From Bosea vestrisii (GTDB lineage Bacteria; Pseudomonadota; Alphaproteobacteria; Rhizobiales; Beijerinckiaceae), in assembly GCF_030144325.1 (NCBI RefSeq), contig NZ_CP126307.1, positions 3,145,001 to 3,209,000 on the forward strand: 64,000 nucleotides of DNA. The letters run 5' to 3'. A program made the translations under genes and the position numbers. Under the pieces are notes generated by a model. That model had not been told where the DNA came from, did no database searches, and saw only the letters and a list, made by a program, of their open reading frames with translations. Position 1 is the stretch's first letter. Every line of letters begins with the position of its first letter. Shown piece after piece: positions 55,329-64,000 of this stretch.

Positions 55329-55357
55329 GCCCCGGCGGGACACCGCCGGGGCTTTTT
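55329..55357 (+). terminator. Rho-independent terminator after amtB
   Basis: Stem GCCCCGGCGG/CCGCCGGGGC with loop GACA and five T, 28 bases after the amtB stop. Confidence 0.9.
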
Positions 55358-55389
55358 CATTGCCGCTGGAAGGCCCGTCGCCACTTAGC

Positions 55390-56190
55390 TCAATGGACGG
55401 TCCCCTGGCAGGCCCAGGCGATACTCGCAAAAGATCTCGGGCCGTCGGGCCGGCCGGCCTGGTAGGCGTCGCGTACGGCCTCGTCGACGCGCGCCCGCTC
55501 CACAGCGTCGAGTGTCGCCACATATTTGCCGAGCGGCCCTTCGCCGGCAGCGATCGGCGCCCAGAAGTCGTCGAAATCCCGATAGTCCATGCGGATCATC
55601 AGCTCGGTCTCGATGACGTTCGCGAGACCCTGCTCTGCGAAAGCCCGCTTCATTTCACCCGGCTGCATCATCGGCTGGAAGCAATAACGGGCGCGCATCT
55701 GACGACCCCCTTCGTTCAGCCCGGCGACGGTGTCGACCATCATGCGCATGCCCGGCATGCCGCCGTAGTGGTCCCACACGGCCGCCGCTACCACGCCGCC
55801 TCGCCGCACGACGCGGGCCATCTCGGCGATGGCCTTGCCGGCCTCGGGCACGAAATGGAGCACGAGCAGAGCCATTGCGCGGTCGAACACGCGATCCTCG
55901 AATGGCAGGGCACAGGCATCCGCCTGCCGGATGCTGATACGTGCGTCGCTGTTGCGCCGGGTCGCCTCCGCGACGAAGACGGGCGAGTAGTCGATCGCGA
56001 CGACCTCCGCGAGATCTGCGGAGGCAGCGAGCGTGAAAGTCAGGCTGCCGGTGCCGCAACCGACGTCGAGAACGCGCTCGCCATCGGCCAACCCGGCGAA
56101 GTCGATGAACCGGAGCGCGAGCTTTTTGCTCCAGCGGCCCATGAGTTGCTCGTAGCCGGCCGCATCGTGGATGGTGAAGCTTGAGGTCAT
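55390..56190 (-). CDS. Class I SAM-dependent methyltransferase
   Basis: 266 residues. SAM-binding motif VLDVGCGTGSLTF, then VVAIDYS and the acidic ADACALPFEDRVFD. The start at 56190 follows GAGGAGGG. Small-molecule type methyltransferase, substrate unknown. Follows the gene at 56291 on the same strand by 100 bases. Confidence 0.87.
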   Translation of the reverse strand: MTSSFTIHDAAGYEQLMGRWSKKLALRFIDFAGLADGERVLDVGCGTGSLTFTLAASADLAEVVAIDYSPVFVAEATRRNSDARISIRQADACALPFEDRVFDRAMALLVLHFVPEAGKAIAEMARVVRRGGVVAAAVWDHYGGMPGMRMMVDTVAGLNEGGRQMRARYCFQPMMQPGEMKRAFAEQGLANVIETELMIRMDYRDFDDFWAPIAAGEGPLGKYVATLDAVERARVDEAVRDAYQAGRPDGPRSFASIAWACQGTVH

Positions 56191-56290
56191 CGAACCCTCC
56201 TCGTGGCGCGTCGAGAAGGCGGGCTCCGGCACCACGACAATAGACCAGCCATGGTGCTGGAAAAACCGCTCTCGAAACGGTGGATCCAGC

Positions 56291-56632
56291 TCACTCCCCG
56301 TCTGAAGATCGGTCAAGCACGATCTCGAGCACCTGCACCGCCTCCGGCAGTTCGATCAGGAACTCGGCATCGCGTTCGAGATGGTGAATCTTGCGTGGAT
56401 CGGGCCCGGCGAAGCGCGACATCGCCTCGACGCTCTCCCAGTACGAGATCGTCACGAACTCGCTCTCGGTATCACGATCCTCACGGAACATCTGCGCGCC
56501 GAGCGCCTTTTTGGCCAGCGGCCTGACTCCGACCTCGAGCAGATAATCCGCGTAGGCGTCGGCCTTCTCCGGCACAGTGCGGCCGCGCCAGATCCGGGCA
56601 ATTCTCGCAATCCTGTCATCGCCATCGGTCAT
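56291..56632 (-). CDS. Dimeric alpha-beta barrel (ABM-like) protein
   Basis: 113 residues, with WRGRTVPEKADAYADYL and a strand ESEFVTISYWESVEAMSRFAG typical of antibiotic-monooxygenase or stress-responsive A/B barrel proteins. GAGGAGG precedes the ATG at 56632. No cofactor motif; function unknown. Probably cotranscribed with the methyltransferase. Confidence 0.7.
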   Translation of the reverse strand: MTDGDDRIARIARIWRGRTVPEKADAYADYLLEVGVRPLAKKALGAQMFREDRDTESEFVTISYWESVEAMSRFAGPDPRKIHHLERDAEFLIELPEAVQVLEIVLDRSSDGE

Positions 56633-56789
56633 GTCGTCCTCCTCGCTGATCCTCGTCGAAGAATGCTTTGGTGGCACCATCGTTTCCCGAGGCACGCGAC
56701 AGCATGCGTCGGGAATGCAAGGTTAAGCGGGCCTTAACCGGACCTTCCTAACCTGCCGGTTCGATGGGGCGGCCTCTGCCGCCTTCCTC

Positions 56790-59384
56790 ATGCCCGCAGA
56801 CCACGGCCCGATGCGCACGATCCGACGTTCCTCATCGCTGATCGACCGCCTGCCCGATCCGGTGCGCGAGTTCCTCTCGCGCCGCGCCGCCGAGATCGGC
56901 GGTATGGCGATGCTCGCGCTGATGGTCGCCGTCGCGGTCGCCCTCGCCACCTGGTCGGTGGACGATCCCAGCCTCAACAACGCCACGCGCGGCACCGTGC
57001 GCAACCTCCTCGGCCGGCCGGGCGCGATGATCGCCGATCTCGCCATGCAGTTGCTCGGCCTCGGCGTGGTCGCGCTGCTGCTGCCGCCGCTGCTCTGGTC
57101 GCTCAGGCTGATCCGCTTCCATCTCTTCGATCGCAGCGCGCTCAAGCTCGTGCTCTGGGTCGTCGGCATCGTTTCGACCGCCGCGGTGGCGAGCGCGCTG
57201 CCGGCAACGCCGCGCTGGCCGCTGCCGACCGGCATGGGCGGCGTGATCGGCGATGCGCTGCTGCATGGTACGCGTAACATCGTCGGGCTCTCCGGCACCG
57301 CGCTCGGCGGCCTCGTCGCCTTCGTCTTTGCCGGTATCGCTATCCTCTCGGTCACGGCAGCGGCCGGGTTCGGCCTCGTCACTGACGCCGACCCCGAGCC
57401 CGACAGTGACGATGATCCGGCCTGGGCCGAGTCGGAAGACCGCCGCGACGACGAGCCGGGCCTGTCGGTGATCCTGATCGGCTGGCTTGCCCATGGCGCC
57501 ATGGCGCTGAAGGCCGCGATCATGCGCCGCCTGCCGCGACCGCCGCAGCCGGCCTCGGCGAGCACTGGATCGGTGCCCGCGCCGATGCAGAGCGGGCGGG
57601 TCCGCCGCGAACCGAATTTCACCGGCGGTCCGGAGCCTTACAGGTCACCTGTCGTTGCTCCCGAACTTGCTCGCGCCGCAGCCGTCAGGCCGAAAGCGAA
57701 CGCTCCCGCGGCCTATGACGACGACGAGCCGTTCGAGGCGCAGGACGTGCGCGACCTGAACGCTCCGCGCGTCGCGCCGCCGCTGACCGCACCCAAGCCG
57801 GGCAAGCGCCTGTCGCGCGAGGCCCAGCCCTCGCTGCTCGACCGCGACACCTTCGAATTGCCGCCGCTGACCTATCTCGCCGAGCCGAAGAAGCTGCCGG
57901 CCAACACCGTCTCGACCGACGCGCTGGAGCAGAACGCCACCCTCCTGGAAGGCGTGCTCGAGGATTTCGGCGTGCGTGGCGAGATCAGCCAGGTTCGCCC
58001 CGGCCCGGTTGTGACGTTGTACGAGCTCGAGCCCGCGCCCGGGACGAAGAGCTCCCGCGTCATCTCGCTCGCCGACGACATTGCGCGGTCGATGAGCGCG
58101 ATCTCGGCGCGTGTCGCGGTGGTGCAGGGCAAGAACGCGATCGGCATCGAACTGCCCAATGCCAAGCGCGAGACCGTCTTCCTGCGCGAGCTCCTGGCCA
58201 GCCAGGACTTCGAGGGTACCAAGCACAAGCTGGCGCTCTGCCTCGGCAAGACCATCGGCGGCGAGCCGGTGATCGCCGACCTTGCTCGCATGCCGCATCT
58301 GCTCGTCGCCGGCACCACCGGCTCGGGCAAGTCGGTCGCGATCAACACCATGATCCTGTCGATCCTCTACCGGCTGAAGCCGGAGGAGTGCCGGCTGATC
58401 ATGGTCGATCCCAAGATGCTCGAGCTCTCGGTCTATGACGGCATCCCGCATCTGCTCACCCCCGTCGTCACCGACCCGAAGAAGGCGGTGGTCGCGCTGA
58501 AATGGGCGGTGCGCGAGATGGAGGAGCGCTACAAGAAGATGTCGAAGCTCGGTGTGCGCAACATCGACGGCTTCAACGTCAGGGTCGGCGAGGCCTTGGC
58601 CGCCGGCGAGGTCATCACCCGCACGGTCCAGACCGGCTTCGACAAGCATTCGGGCGAGGCGATCTACGAGGAGGAGGCGATGGACCTGTCGCCTCTGCCT
58701 TATATCGTCGTGATCGTCGACGAGATGGCCGACCTGATGATGGTCGCCGGCAAGGAGATCGAGGGCACGATCCAGCGCCTGGCGCAGATGGCCCGCGCCG
58801 CCGGCATCCATGTCGTGCTGGCGACGCAGCGTCCCTCGGTCGACGTGATCACCGGCACGATCAAGGCGAACTTCCCGACCCGGATCTCCTTCCAGGTCAC
58901 CAGCAAGATCGACTCGCGCACCATCCTCGGCGAGATGGGCGCCGAGCAGCTGCTCGGCCAGGGCGACATGCTCTACATGGCCGGCGGCGGCCGGATCACC
59001 CGCGTGCACGGGCCGTTCGTCTCGGACGCCGAGGTCGAGAAGGTCGTGGCGCATCTGAAGACGCAAGGACGCCCGGACTATCTCGACGCGGTCACCGCCG
59101 AGGAGGAGGCCGCCGGAGCCGAGGACGAGGACGGGGCGGTCTTCGACAAGAGCGGCATGGGCCAGGCCGAGAGCGACGACCCCTATGAGCAGGCGGTCGC
59201 GGTCGTGCTGCGCGACAAGAAGGCCTCGACCTCCTACATCCAGCGCCGCCTGCAGATCGGCTACAACCGCGCCGCCTCGATCATGGAGCGGATGGAGAAC
59301 GAGGGCATCGTCGGACCGGCAAACCACGCCGGAAAACGCGAGATCCTCGTCGAAGCCGGTAGAGCCAGAGAAGATGAGGACTGA
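56790..59384 (+). CDS. ftsK: DNA translocase FtsK
   Basis: 864 residues. Four to five N-terminal membrane helices, a Pro/Ala-rich linker, then the motor: Walker A GTTGSGKSV, Walker B VIVDEMADLM, and the C-terminal gamma winged helix (SYIQRRLQIGYNRAASIME) for KOPS reading. It moves chromosome dimers at the septum. Start at 56790; a second Met at 56811 is possible. First of a conserved ftsK-lolA-xth trio. Confidence 0.95.
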   Translation: MPADHGPMRTIRRSSSLIDRLPDPVREFLSRRAAEIGGMAMLALMVAVAVALATWSVDDPSLNNATRGTVRNLLGRPGAMIADLAMQLLGLGVVALLLPPLLWSLRLIRFHLFDRSALKLVLWVVGIVSTAAVASALPATPRWPLPTGMGGVIGDALLHGTRNIVGLSGTALGGLVAFVFAGIAILSVTAAAGFGLVTDADPEPDSDDDPAWAESEDRRDDEPGLSVILIGWLAHGAMALKAAIMRRLPRPPQPASASTGSVPAPMQSGRVRREPNFTGGPEPYRSPVVAPELARAAAVRPKANAPAAYDDDEPFEAQDVRDLNAPRVAPPLTAPKPGKRLSREAQPSLLDRDTFELPPLTYLAEPKKLPANTVSTDALEQNATLLEGVLEDFGVRGEISQVRPGPVVTLYELEPAPGTKSSRVISLADDIARSMSAISARVAVVQGKNAIGIELPNAKRETVFLRELLASQDFEGTKHKLALCLGKTIGGEPVIADLARMPHLLVAGTTGSGKSVAINTMILSILYRLKPEECRLIMVDPKMLELSVYDGIPHLLTPVVTDPKKAVVALKWAVREMEERYKKMSKLGVRNIDGFNVRVGEALAAGEVITRTVQTGFDKHSGEAIYEEEAMDLSPLPYIVVIVDEMADLMMVAGKEIEGTIQRLAQMARAAGIHVVLATQRPSVDVITGTIKANFPTRISFQVTSKIDSRTILGEMGAEQLLGQGDMLYMAGGGRITRVHGPFVSDAEVEKVVAHLKTQGRPDYLDAVTAEEEAAGAEDEDGAVFDKSGMGQAESDDPYEQAVAVVLRDKKASTSYIQRRLQIGYNRAASIMERMENEGIVGPANHAGKREILVEAGRAREDED

Positions 59385-59536
59385 GGCGCGGGTGCGGCCA
59401 AGTGGCGCGAAACCGGTCCTGAAAATGCCATCACCCCGGTGCAACTTCTCCGCCGACTGAAGCGTTGAACCCTTGCCGGCCAGTCTTGGCGGCACGATAT
59501 TCCGCCAGAAGGCCGCCAACCGGACATCCGAGCTCC

Positions 59537-60379
59537 ATGACCAGTCTCTCGCCCATGCCAGCCCTCGCAGCCGCCGCTCTGGCGCTCGCGCTGGCATCGG
59601 GCCCGGTTTTCGCTCAGCCGCTCGACATCAAGCCCTCGGCGCAGCCGGCCGCGCCCCGTGCCGCCCAGCGGGCGTTTCCCTTGCCGCCGATCCGGCCAGC
59701 GGGCCTCGGCCTGCCGCGGACCGAGGCTGCGGCTCAGTCCGTCCCGACTGCATCGGCACCGCCCCCCGCGCAGGAGCCAGTCGTCACCGCGAACAACGAA
59801 CCGCGCGCGACGCCGGCCGCCAAGCCGTCGAGGCCTAGCACTCCCTTGTCAAAGGCCGAAGCCGTCGAGCGATTGAACGCCTATTTCAACGGTTTCTCGA
59901 CGCTGCAGGGCGATTTCATCCAGTTCGCCGCCGACGGCCGCCGCTTCGAGGGCAAGCTCTATATCCAGCGCCCGGGCAAGATGCGCTTCGAATACAGGCC
60001 GCCCGTGACGATGGAGGTCATCGCCGACGGGACTTCGGTGGCGATCCGCGACCGGAAGCTCGCCACCCAGGACCTCTACTCGATCGGCCAGACCCCGCTG
60101 AAGTTCCTGCTCAAGGAGCAGATGAACCTCGAGAAAGACACCATAGTCACCGGCGTCAGCACCAAGGGCGACATCCTCTCGCTCAAGCTCGAGGATCGCT
60201 CGACCTTGGGCGGCACCTCGAAGATCACGCTGAATTTCGACCTTGCCGCCAACGCGCTGCGGCAATGGGTGGTGATCGACCCGCAGGGCTACGAGACCTC
60301 GGTCTCGGTCTACAATCTCGACACCCAGCGTCGGCCCGACCAGAAGAATTTTGTCATCAACTACGAGCGCGTGCTCTGA
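59537..60379 (+). CDS. lolA: Outer-membrane lipoprotein carrier LolA family protein
   Basis: 280 residues: signal peptide ending VFAQ, a Pro/Ala-rich linker (about 30-105), then a LolA-like open barrel (FSTLQGDFIQFAADGRRFEGKLYIQRPGKMRFEY, shortened here to its key words LQGDFIQ and GKMRFEY). Transports lipoproteins across the periplasm. The linker is longer than in gammaproteobacteria. Follows ftsK. Confidence 0.88.
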   Translation: MTSLSPMPALAAAALALALASGPVFAQPLDIKPSAQPAAPRAAQRAFPLPPIRPAGLGLPRTEAAAQSVPTASAPPPAQEPVVTANNEPRATPAAKPSRPSTPLSKAEAVERLNAYFNGFSTLQGDFIQFAADGRRFEGKLYIQRPGKMRFEYRPPVTMEVIADGTSVAIRDRKLATQDLYSIGQTPLKFLLKEQMNLEKDTIVTGVSTKGDILSLKLEDRSTLGGTSKITLNFDLAANALRQWVVIDPQGYETSVSVYNLDTQRRPDQKNFVINYERVL

Positions 60380-60395
60380 GCAGCCGCCCCCCGTT

Positions 60396-60480
60396 GTTGC
60401 GAGCGCAGCGAAGCAATCCAGAGCGGCAGCGCTCGACGCGCTCCCTGATTGCTTGGTCGCTTCCGCTCCCCGCAATGACG
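60396..60480. repeat. Dispersed palindromic repeat (GCAATCC type)
   Basis: Imperfect inverted repeat of about 85 bases: TTGCGAGCGCAGCGAAGCAATC on the left and GATTGCTTGGTCGCTTCCGCTC...GCAA on the right (left arm cut to GCAGCGAAGCAATC). This layout is widespread between genes in Rhizobiales. It lies between lolA and xth. Confidence 0.7.
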
Positions 60481-60558
60481 GCGTCAGTGCAGCGGCGCTT
60501 GCTTTTCACAGCCTGACAACCCAGGTTCCGGCTTCCCTCCCGGCCGGAATCCCCCCGC

Positions 60559-61374
60559 GTGCAACTCTCCGTCACCACCTGGAACATCAACTCGGTGCGC
60601 CTGCGCATCGGGATGGTCACTGACTTCCTGAAGACCCACCAGCCTGATGTTCTCTGCCTGCAGGAGACCAAGACGCCGGACGAGCAGTTCCCGGCCAAGG
60701 CCTTCAGCGAAGCCGGCTACATCCATCAGGCCTTTATCGGCAACAAAGGCTATAACGGCGTCGCCGTCGTCTCGAAGCTGCCCTTCTCCGAGAAGGAAGC
60801 GATGGCGATGTGCGAGCGCAACGACGCCCGGCATATGACCGTCGTGCTCGACCAAGGCGCTGGCGCGGCCGCCGGAATCGCGATCCATAATTTCTACATC
60901 CCGGCCGGCGGCGATATTGCCGATCCCGAGGCCAATCCGAAATTTGCCCACAAGCTGCAATTTCTCGACGCCATCGGCGCCTGGGGCATTGCCCGCAACC
61001 CAGCGGGACGGCCGAGCATTCTGGTCGGCGACCTCAATATCGCCCCCTATGAGCACGACGTCTGGAGCCACAAGCAGCTGCTCAACGTCGTCAGCCACAC
61101 CCCGATCGAGACCTCGACGCTGGAGAAGCTGCGCAGCGAGCTCGGCTGGACCGACGCCGCCCGCATGCTCAGGCCCGAGCCGGAGAAACTGTACAGCTGG
61201 TGGAGCTATCGCGCCGCCGACTGGCAGGCCTCGAACCGCGGCCGCCGGCTCGACCATATCTGGCTGTCAGATGGGCTGACGCCGACGCTGCGCGATCTCT
61301 CCTTCCTGAGCGAGGCACGCGGCTGGGAGCGCCCCTCGGATCACGTCCCGGTGACAGTCCAGCTGGAGCTCTGA
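60559..61374 (+). CDS. xth: Exodeoxyribonuclease III
   Basis: 271-residue Mg-dependent AP endonuclease and 3' exonuclease. Family residues in NINSVRLRI, LQETKTPD, VGDLNIAP and SDHVPV. The start is GTG at 60559. Acts in base-excision repair. Confidence 0.94.
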   Translation: MQLSVTTWNINSVRLRIGMVTDFLKTHQPDVLCLQETKTPDEQFPAKAFSEAGYIHQAFIGNKGYNGVAVVSKLPFSEKEAMAMCERNDARHMTVVLDQGAGAAAGIAIHNFYIPAGGDIADPEANPKFAHKLQFLDAIGAWGIARNPAGRPSILVGDLNIAPYEHDVWSHKQLLNVVSHTPIETSTLEKLRSELGWTDAARMLRPEPEKLYSWWSYRAADWQASNRGRRLDHIWLSDGLTPTLRDLSFLSEARGWERPSDHVPVTVQLEL

Positions 61375-61380
61375 CCGCCG

Positions 61381-61845
61381 TCAGCGCAGGTCGATCGCCC
61401 TGAGCGCCGCACCGACCGAAGCCAGCTCTCTGTTGAAATCATGCAGTCGCTCAGCGACGGCAGCGGCAATTGCCTGCGCCGAATCGGGTGATTCGCCGAG
61501 GACGCGGCGCATCACGCTGCGCGCCAGCCGCATCACCTGGGTCGGCTCGCGCGCGATCGCCGTCACTGGCCGCTCCAGCGCCGTGAACAGCGCGAGCTCG
61601 CCGATCAATGCACCCGGTCCCACAACCTCGTCTGCCGGCCGGCCATCATCCTCGCGCTTCAGCGCCACCGTCCCGGATATGACGAGAAAAGCCCCATCCG
61701 AGCCCTCGCCGCGCCGGAACAGCACATCGCCGGCGCGCAGCGTCCGGGTCTCGGCCGCGAAGGCGACGAGGCGCAGCGCATCGCGATCCATCAGGCCCAG
61801 CAGCGGCTGACGGGCCAGCAAGGTGATGTCGTCGTTGAGCGACAT
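61381..61845 (-). CDS. Cyclic nucleotide-binding domain protein
   Basis: 154 residues with a CNB domain (FRRGEGSDGAFLVISG, then GALIGELALFTALERPVTA). The FGE/L-type and PxxxA motif of the phosphate-binding cassette is partly kept (GELALFTALERPVTA), without a DNA-binding domain. It may sense cAMP or be degenerate. Follows the response regulator by seven bases, so likely cotranscribed. Confidence 0.85.
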   Translation of the reverse strand: MSLNDDITLLARQPLLGLMDRDALRLVAFAAETRTLRAGDVLFRRGEGSDGAFLVISGTVALKREDDGRPADEVVGPGALIGELALFTALERPVTAIAREPTQVMRLARSVMRRVLGESPDSAQAIAAAVAERLHDFNRELASVGAALRAIDLR

Positions 61846-61852
61846 CCGGCGC

Positions 61853-62539
61853 TTAAGGGTTCAGCCGGTAGCCGCCAGCATCGGTGACGAGCAGCCGTGC
61901 ATTGGCGGGATCCGGCTCGATCTTCTGGCGCAGGCGGTAGATATGGGTCTCGAGCGTGTGCGTCGTGACCTGCGAATTATAGCCCCAGACTTCCTGCAGC
62001 AGCGTCTCGCGCGCGATCGGCTTGCGGCCGGCACGATAGAGGAAGCGCAGGATCGCCGTCTCCTTCTCGGTGAGCTTGGTCTTCGAGCCCTTGGCGCTGA
62101 CCAAGAGCTTGGAGCCCGGATGGAAGGTGTAGGGCCCGACCTGGAAGATCGCGTCCTCGCTCGCCTCATACTGCCGCAAATGCGCGCGAATGCGCGCCAG
62201 CAGCACTGCGAACTTGAACGGCTTCACCACGTAATCGTTAGCGCCGGCCTCGAGCCCGAGCACGGTATCGGCGTCCGAGCCCTGCCCGGTCAGCATCACC
62301 ACCGGCCCCTTGAAGCCGTTCTTGCGCATCAGCTTCACGGCCTCGCGACCATCCATGTCGGGCAGACCAACATCCATGACCACGAGGTCAATACGCTCGG
62401 CCTGAACGGCCTTGAGGCTCGCCGTCGCAGTCGGCGACGACGATACCTTGAACTCGTCATAGAGGGCGAGCTGCTCGGCGAGCGCATCGCGCAAGGTCTG
62501 GTCGTCATCGACCAGCAGGATATGGTGGGTAGCCGACAT
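61853..62539 (-). CDS. OmpR-family response regulator
   Basis: 228 residues. Receiver domain: acidic pair LLVDDD, phosphoacceptor Asp in LVVMDVGLPD, Thr in VVMLTG and Lys in VVKPF. C-terminal winged helix with LTEKETAILRFL and THTLETHIYRLRQK. No histidine kinase is adjacent; an orphan here. Paired with a CNB protein. Confidence 0.92.
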   Translation of the reverse strand: MSATHHILLVDDDQTLRDALAEQLALYDEFKVSSSPTATASLKAVQAERIDLVVMDVGLPDMDGREAVKLMRKNGFKGPVVMLTGQGSDADTVLGLEAGANDYVVKPFKFAVLLARIRAHLRQYEASEDAIFQVGPYTFHPGSKLLVSAKGSKTKLTEKETAILRFLYRAGRKPIARETLLQEVWGYNSQVTTHTLETHIYRLRQKIEPDPANARLLVTDAGGYRLNP

Positions 62540-62575
62540 GGAGCGATTCAGCCCGTTTGCGTTGGCGCGACATTA

Positions 62576-62624
62576 GAGCATGTTCGGGAGAAGTGGGAGC
62601 CGCCTTTGCAAAGGGCTCATGCTC
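62576..62624. repeat. Degenerate AGAGCATG palindromic repeat
   Basis: GAGCATG (62576-62582) and CATGCTC (62618-62624) frame an imperfect palindrome with a GAAGTGG core, a worn version of the element type at 29276. It lies upstream of the response regulator gene. Confidence 0.6.
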
Positions 62625-62733
62625 CAACATATTGAGTTCAGCGCGGATTCTGACTGCCCAGCCGAGGCCGGTCAAACGGAAAGCGAGCCGGGTGGCGGGA
62701 ATTAGGCGGCAGATCACGCAAGATGGATGTCCT

Positions 62734-63288
62734 GTGAAAAAACGTGATAATGGCGCCGCAGCCGGCGGGCGGCTGACCCGGATCGTGGTGGTGCGCTCGG
62801 TGCGCGATCGCCGCCAGGGCTTCCTGATCGCCGGCTCGGCGGCTTTTCCCTGCGCGCTCGGCCGCTCCGGCATCGTCGTCGCCAAGCGCGAGGGCGACGG
62901 CGGTACGCCACGGGCCAAGCTGCCCTTGCGCCGGGTCTTCTACCGCGCCGACAGGCTGCCACGGCCCTCAAGCCTCCTGCCGGTCCGCGCCATCACGCCG
63001 CGCGACGCCTGGTGCGACGATCAGAAGGACCGGCGCTACAACCGCCTGATCGACCGCCCGCCCGGCGAGGCCGAGGAGCGGCTCGCCCGCGCCGACAACC
63101 TCTACGACGTCATCGTCGAGCTCGGCTGGAATGATGCGCCTGTCCAGCGCGGCCGCGGCAGCGCCATTTTCTGGCATCTCGCCCGACCGGGCTTCACGCC
63201 AACCGCCGGCTGCGTCGCCGTGACCGGCGGCATCTTCGGCAAGGTCCTGCCGCGGCTGGCGCGGCGCTGCGCGATCGTGGTGAGCTAA
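62734..63288 (+). CDS. L,D-transpeptidase family protein (YkuD)
   Basis: 184 residues. The catalytic motif is HLARPGFTPTAGCVAV, with the Cys nucleophile in TAGCV. No signal peptide is evident from GTG at 62734, so the true start may differ. YkuD enzymes make or edit 3-3 cross-links; this short, signal-less form may act differently. Start GTG is the best match in the frame after the repeat. Confidence 0.75.
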   Translation: MKKRDNGAAAGGRLTRIVVVRSVRDRRQGFLIAGSAAFPCALGRSGIVVAKREGDGGTPRAKLPLRRVFYRADRLPRPSSLLPVRAITPRDAWCDDQKDRRYNRLIDRPPGEAEERLARADNLYDVIVELGWNDAPVQRGRGSAIFWHLARPGFTPTAGCVAVTGGIFGKVLPRLARRCAIVVS

Positions 63289-63417
63289 TCGCTTGCAAGC
63301 TGGCGCGGACCGAGAATACTCACTTCGAGCACCGTCTCAGCGATCGATTTCAGGAGCGCCAGATTGCGCGGGCACCGTCCCGTTCAGCGAGGTCGGCTTC
63401 CAGCATGAGACTGTGCC

Positions 63418-63795
63418 ATGACTGATTCATCCTCGACCGAGATCGGCTTCGGCCGAGTTGCCGCGATGTTCCCCGTCAAGGACATGGAGCGCGCCTGCGC
63501 CTTCTATGCCGGCGTGCTCGGCTTCACCAAGACCTTCGAGAACGGCCAGCCGGTCGGCTTCATGATCCTCAAGAAGGGCAAAGCCGAAATCCATCTGACC
63601 CTGCAGAAGGATCACGAGGCCGCGCCCTTCAACATCGCCCATATGATGGTCGACAATGTCGACGCCTTTCACGAACTCTGCCGCGGTCACGGGCTACGCA
63701 TCGTCAAGGGCCTGCGCGACCAGGACTACGGCCTGCGCGCCTTCGTCTTCGAGGACCCGGACGGCAACCGCATCGACGTCGGTCAGCCGATCTAG
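63418..63795 (+). CDS. VOC family (glyoxalase/bleomycin-resistance) protein
   Basis: 125 residues with the vicinal-oxygen-chelate fold: FPVKDMERACAFYAGVLGFT and FEDPDGNRIDVGQP. This shape fits bleomycin-binding or small-molecule metal enzymes; substrate unknown. 130 bases upstream hold no gene. Confidence 0.87.
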   Translation: MTDSSSTEIGFGRVAAMFPVKDMERACAFYAGVLGFTKTFENGQPVGFMILKKGKAEIHLTLQKDHEAAPFNIAHMMVDNVDAFHELCRGHGLRIVKGLRDQDYGLRAFVFEDPDGNRIDVGQPI

Positions 63796-63816
63796 CTGAC
63801 CGACGGTGCGGCCTTC

Positions 63817-64000
63817 TCAGCCGCGTGCGCCGAAGATCGCGCTGCCGACCCTGACATGGGTGGCGCCAAGCTGGATCGCCGCCTCGTAATCGGCGCTCAT
63901 GCCCATCGACAGGATCGTCAGGCCGTTGCGCTTGGCGATCTTGGCGAGCAGGCCGAAATGCGGCGAGGGCTGATCCTCGGCCGGGGGAATGCACATCAGC
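63817..64000 (-). CDS. YggS/PLPBP family pyridoxal-phosphate homeostasis protein (N terminus beyond window)
   Basis: Only the C-terminal 60 codons lie in the window. LSMGMSADYEAAIQLGATHVRVG ending in AIFGARG, cut here to LSMGMSADYEAAI, is the signature of the YggS family, which binds PLP and keeps its pool balanced. The gene runs on beyond base 64000. Confidence 0.88.
   Translation of the reverse strand, partial: LMCIPPAEDQPSPHFGLLAKIAKRNGLTILSMGMSADYEAAIQLGATHVRVGSAIFGARG

Overview
This is a GC-rich chromosomal window from an alphaproteobacterium of the order Hyphomicrobiales (Rhizobiales). A Bosea- or Methylobacterium-like relative is my best guess, but the genus is not proven. The lineage evidence is the complete acpXL-fabZXL-fabF2XL-fabF1XL-adh2XL-lpxXL cluster for the very-long-chain fatty acid of rhizobial lipid A, an ATP synthase zeta inhibitor gene, DUF2794, a 1612-residue NAD-glutamate dehydrogenase, a ybhL-type RNA leader and short dispersed palindromes. 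I see no rRNA, tRNA, CRISPR, prophage or insertion sequence. The content is mostly core genome, with small accessory insertions.

Layout. 1-5.6 kb: M23 peptidase (5' partial), AEC transporter, gluQRS, 3-methyladenine glycosylase, HpcH/HpaI aldolase, ATPase zeta subunit. 5.8-8.9 kb: purine genes purC, purS and purQ, interleaved with two lipoprotein genes that look like distant paralogues. 9-12.5 kb: cytochrome c maturation genes ccmABCDG on the minus strand, split between ccmB and ccmC by a ribbon-helix-helix gene and an unknown 75-residue gene. 12.8-22.4 kb: acnA, then the lipid A very-long-chain fatty acid cluster, which carries an extra ketoreductase gene and a toxin-antitoxin pair. 22.5-30 kb: DUF1223 protein, lemA with two TPM-domain genes, gamma-glutamyltransferase, rlmN, an IalB-family protein. 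30-45.6 kb: oxidoreductases, yciB-ftsY, an RluA-type pseudouridine synthase, pterin dehydratase, thpR, tesA-ybbA-ybbP, a Bax-inhibitor-like protein with its RNA leader, a candidate small RNA and an AhpD-like protein. 45.8-64 kb: NAD-glutamate dehydrogenase, trm112, ubiquinone hydroxylase, tesB, glnK-amtB, ftsK-lolA-xth, a cyclic-nucleotide-binding protein with an orphan response regulator, an L,D-transpeptidase-like protein, a VOC protein and the 3' end of a yggS-type gene.

Points beyond the gene list. Two near-palindromes match the ParB-binding parS consensus at 13/16 and 14/16 positions (2730-2745 and 19697-19712), suggesting an origin-proximal location. The unknown 75-residue gene has a perfect Shine-Dalgarno enclosed in a perfect 6-bp hairpin. 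FabF2XL has lost the ketosynthase Cys and one His, so it probably acts as a non-catalytic partner of FabF1XL. Three genes, including the normally essential ftsY, each carry one extra base in a short single-base run; sequencing error is the simplest explanation. No clear candidate for a wholly new multi-gene system stands out. The best leads are the small gene with the sequestered ribosome site, the paired lipoproteins among purine genes, and the candidate RNA at 44.9 kb.
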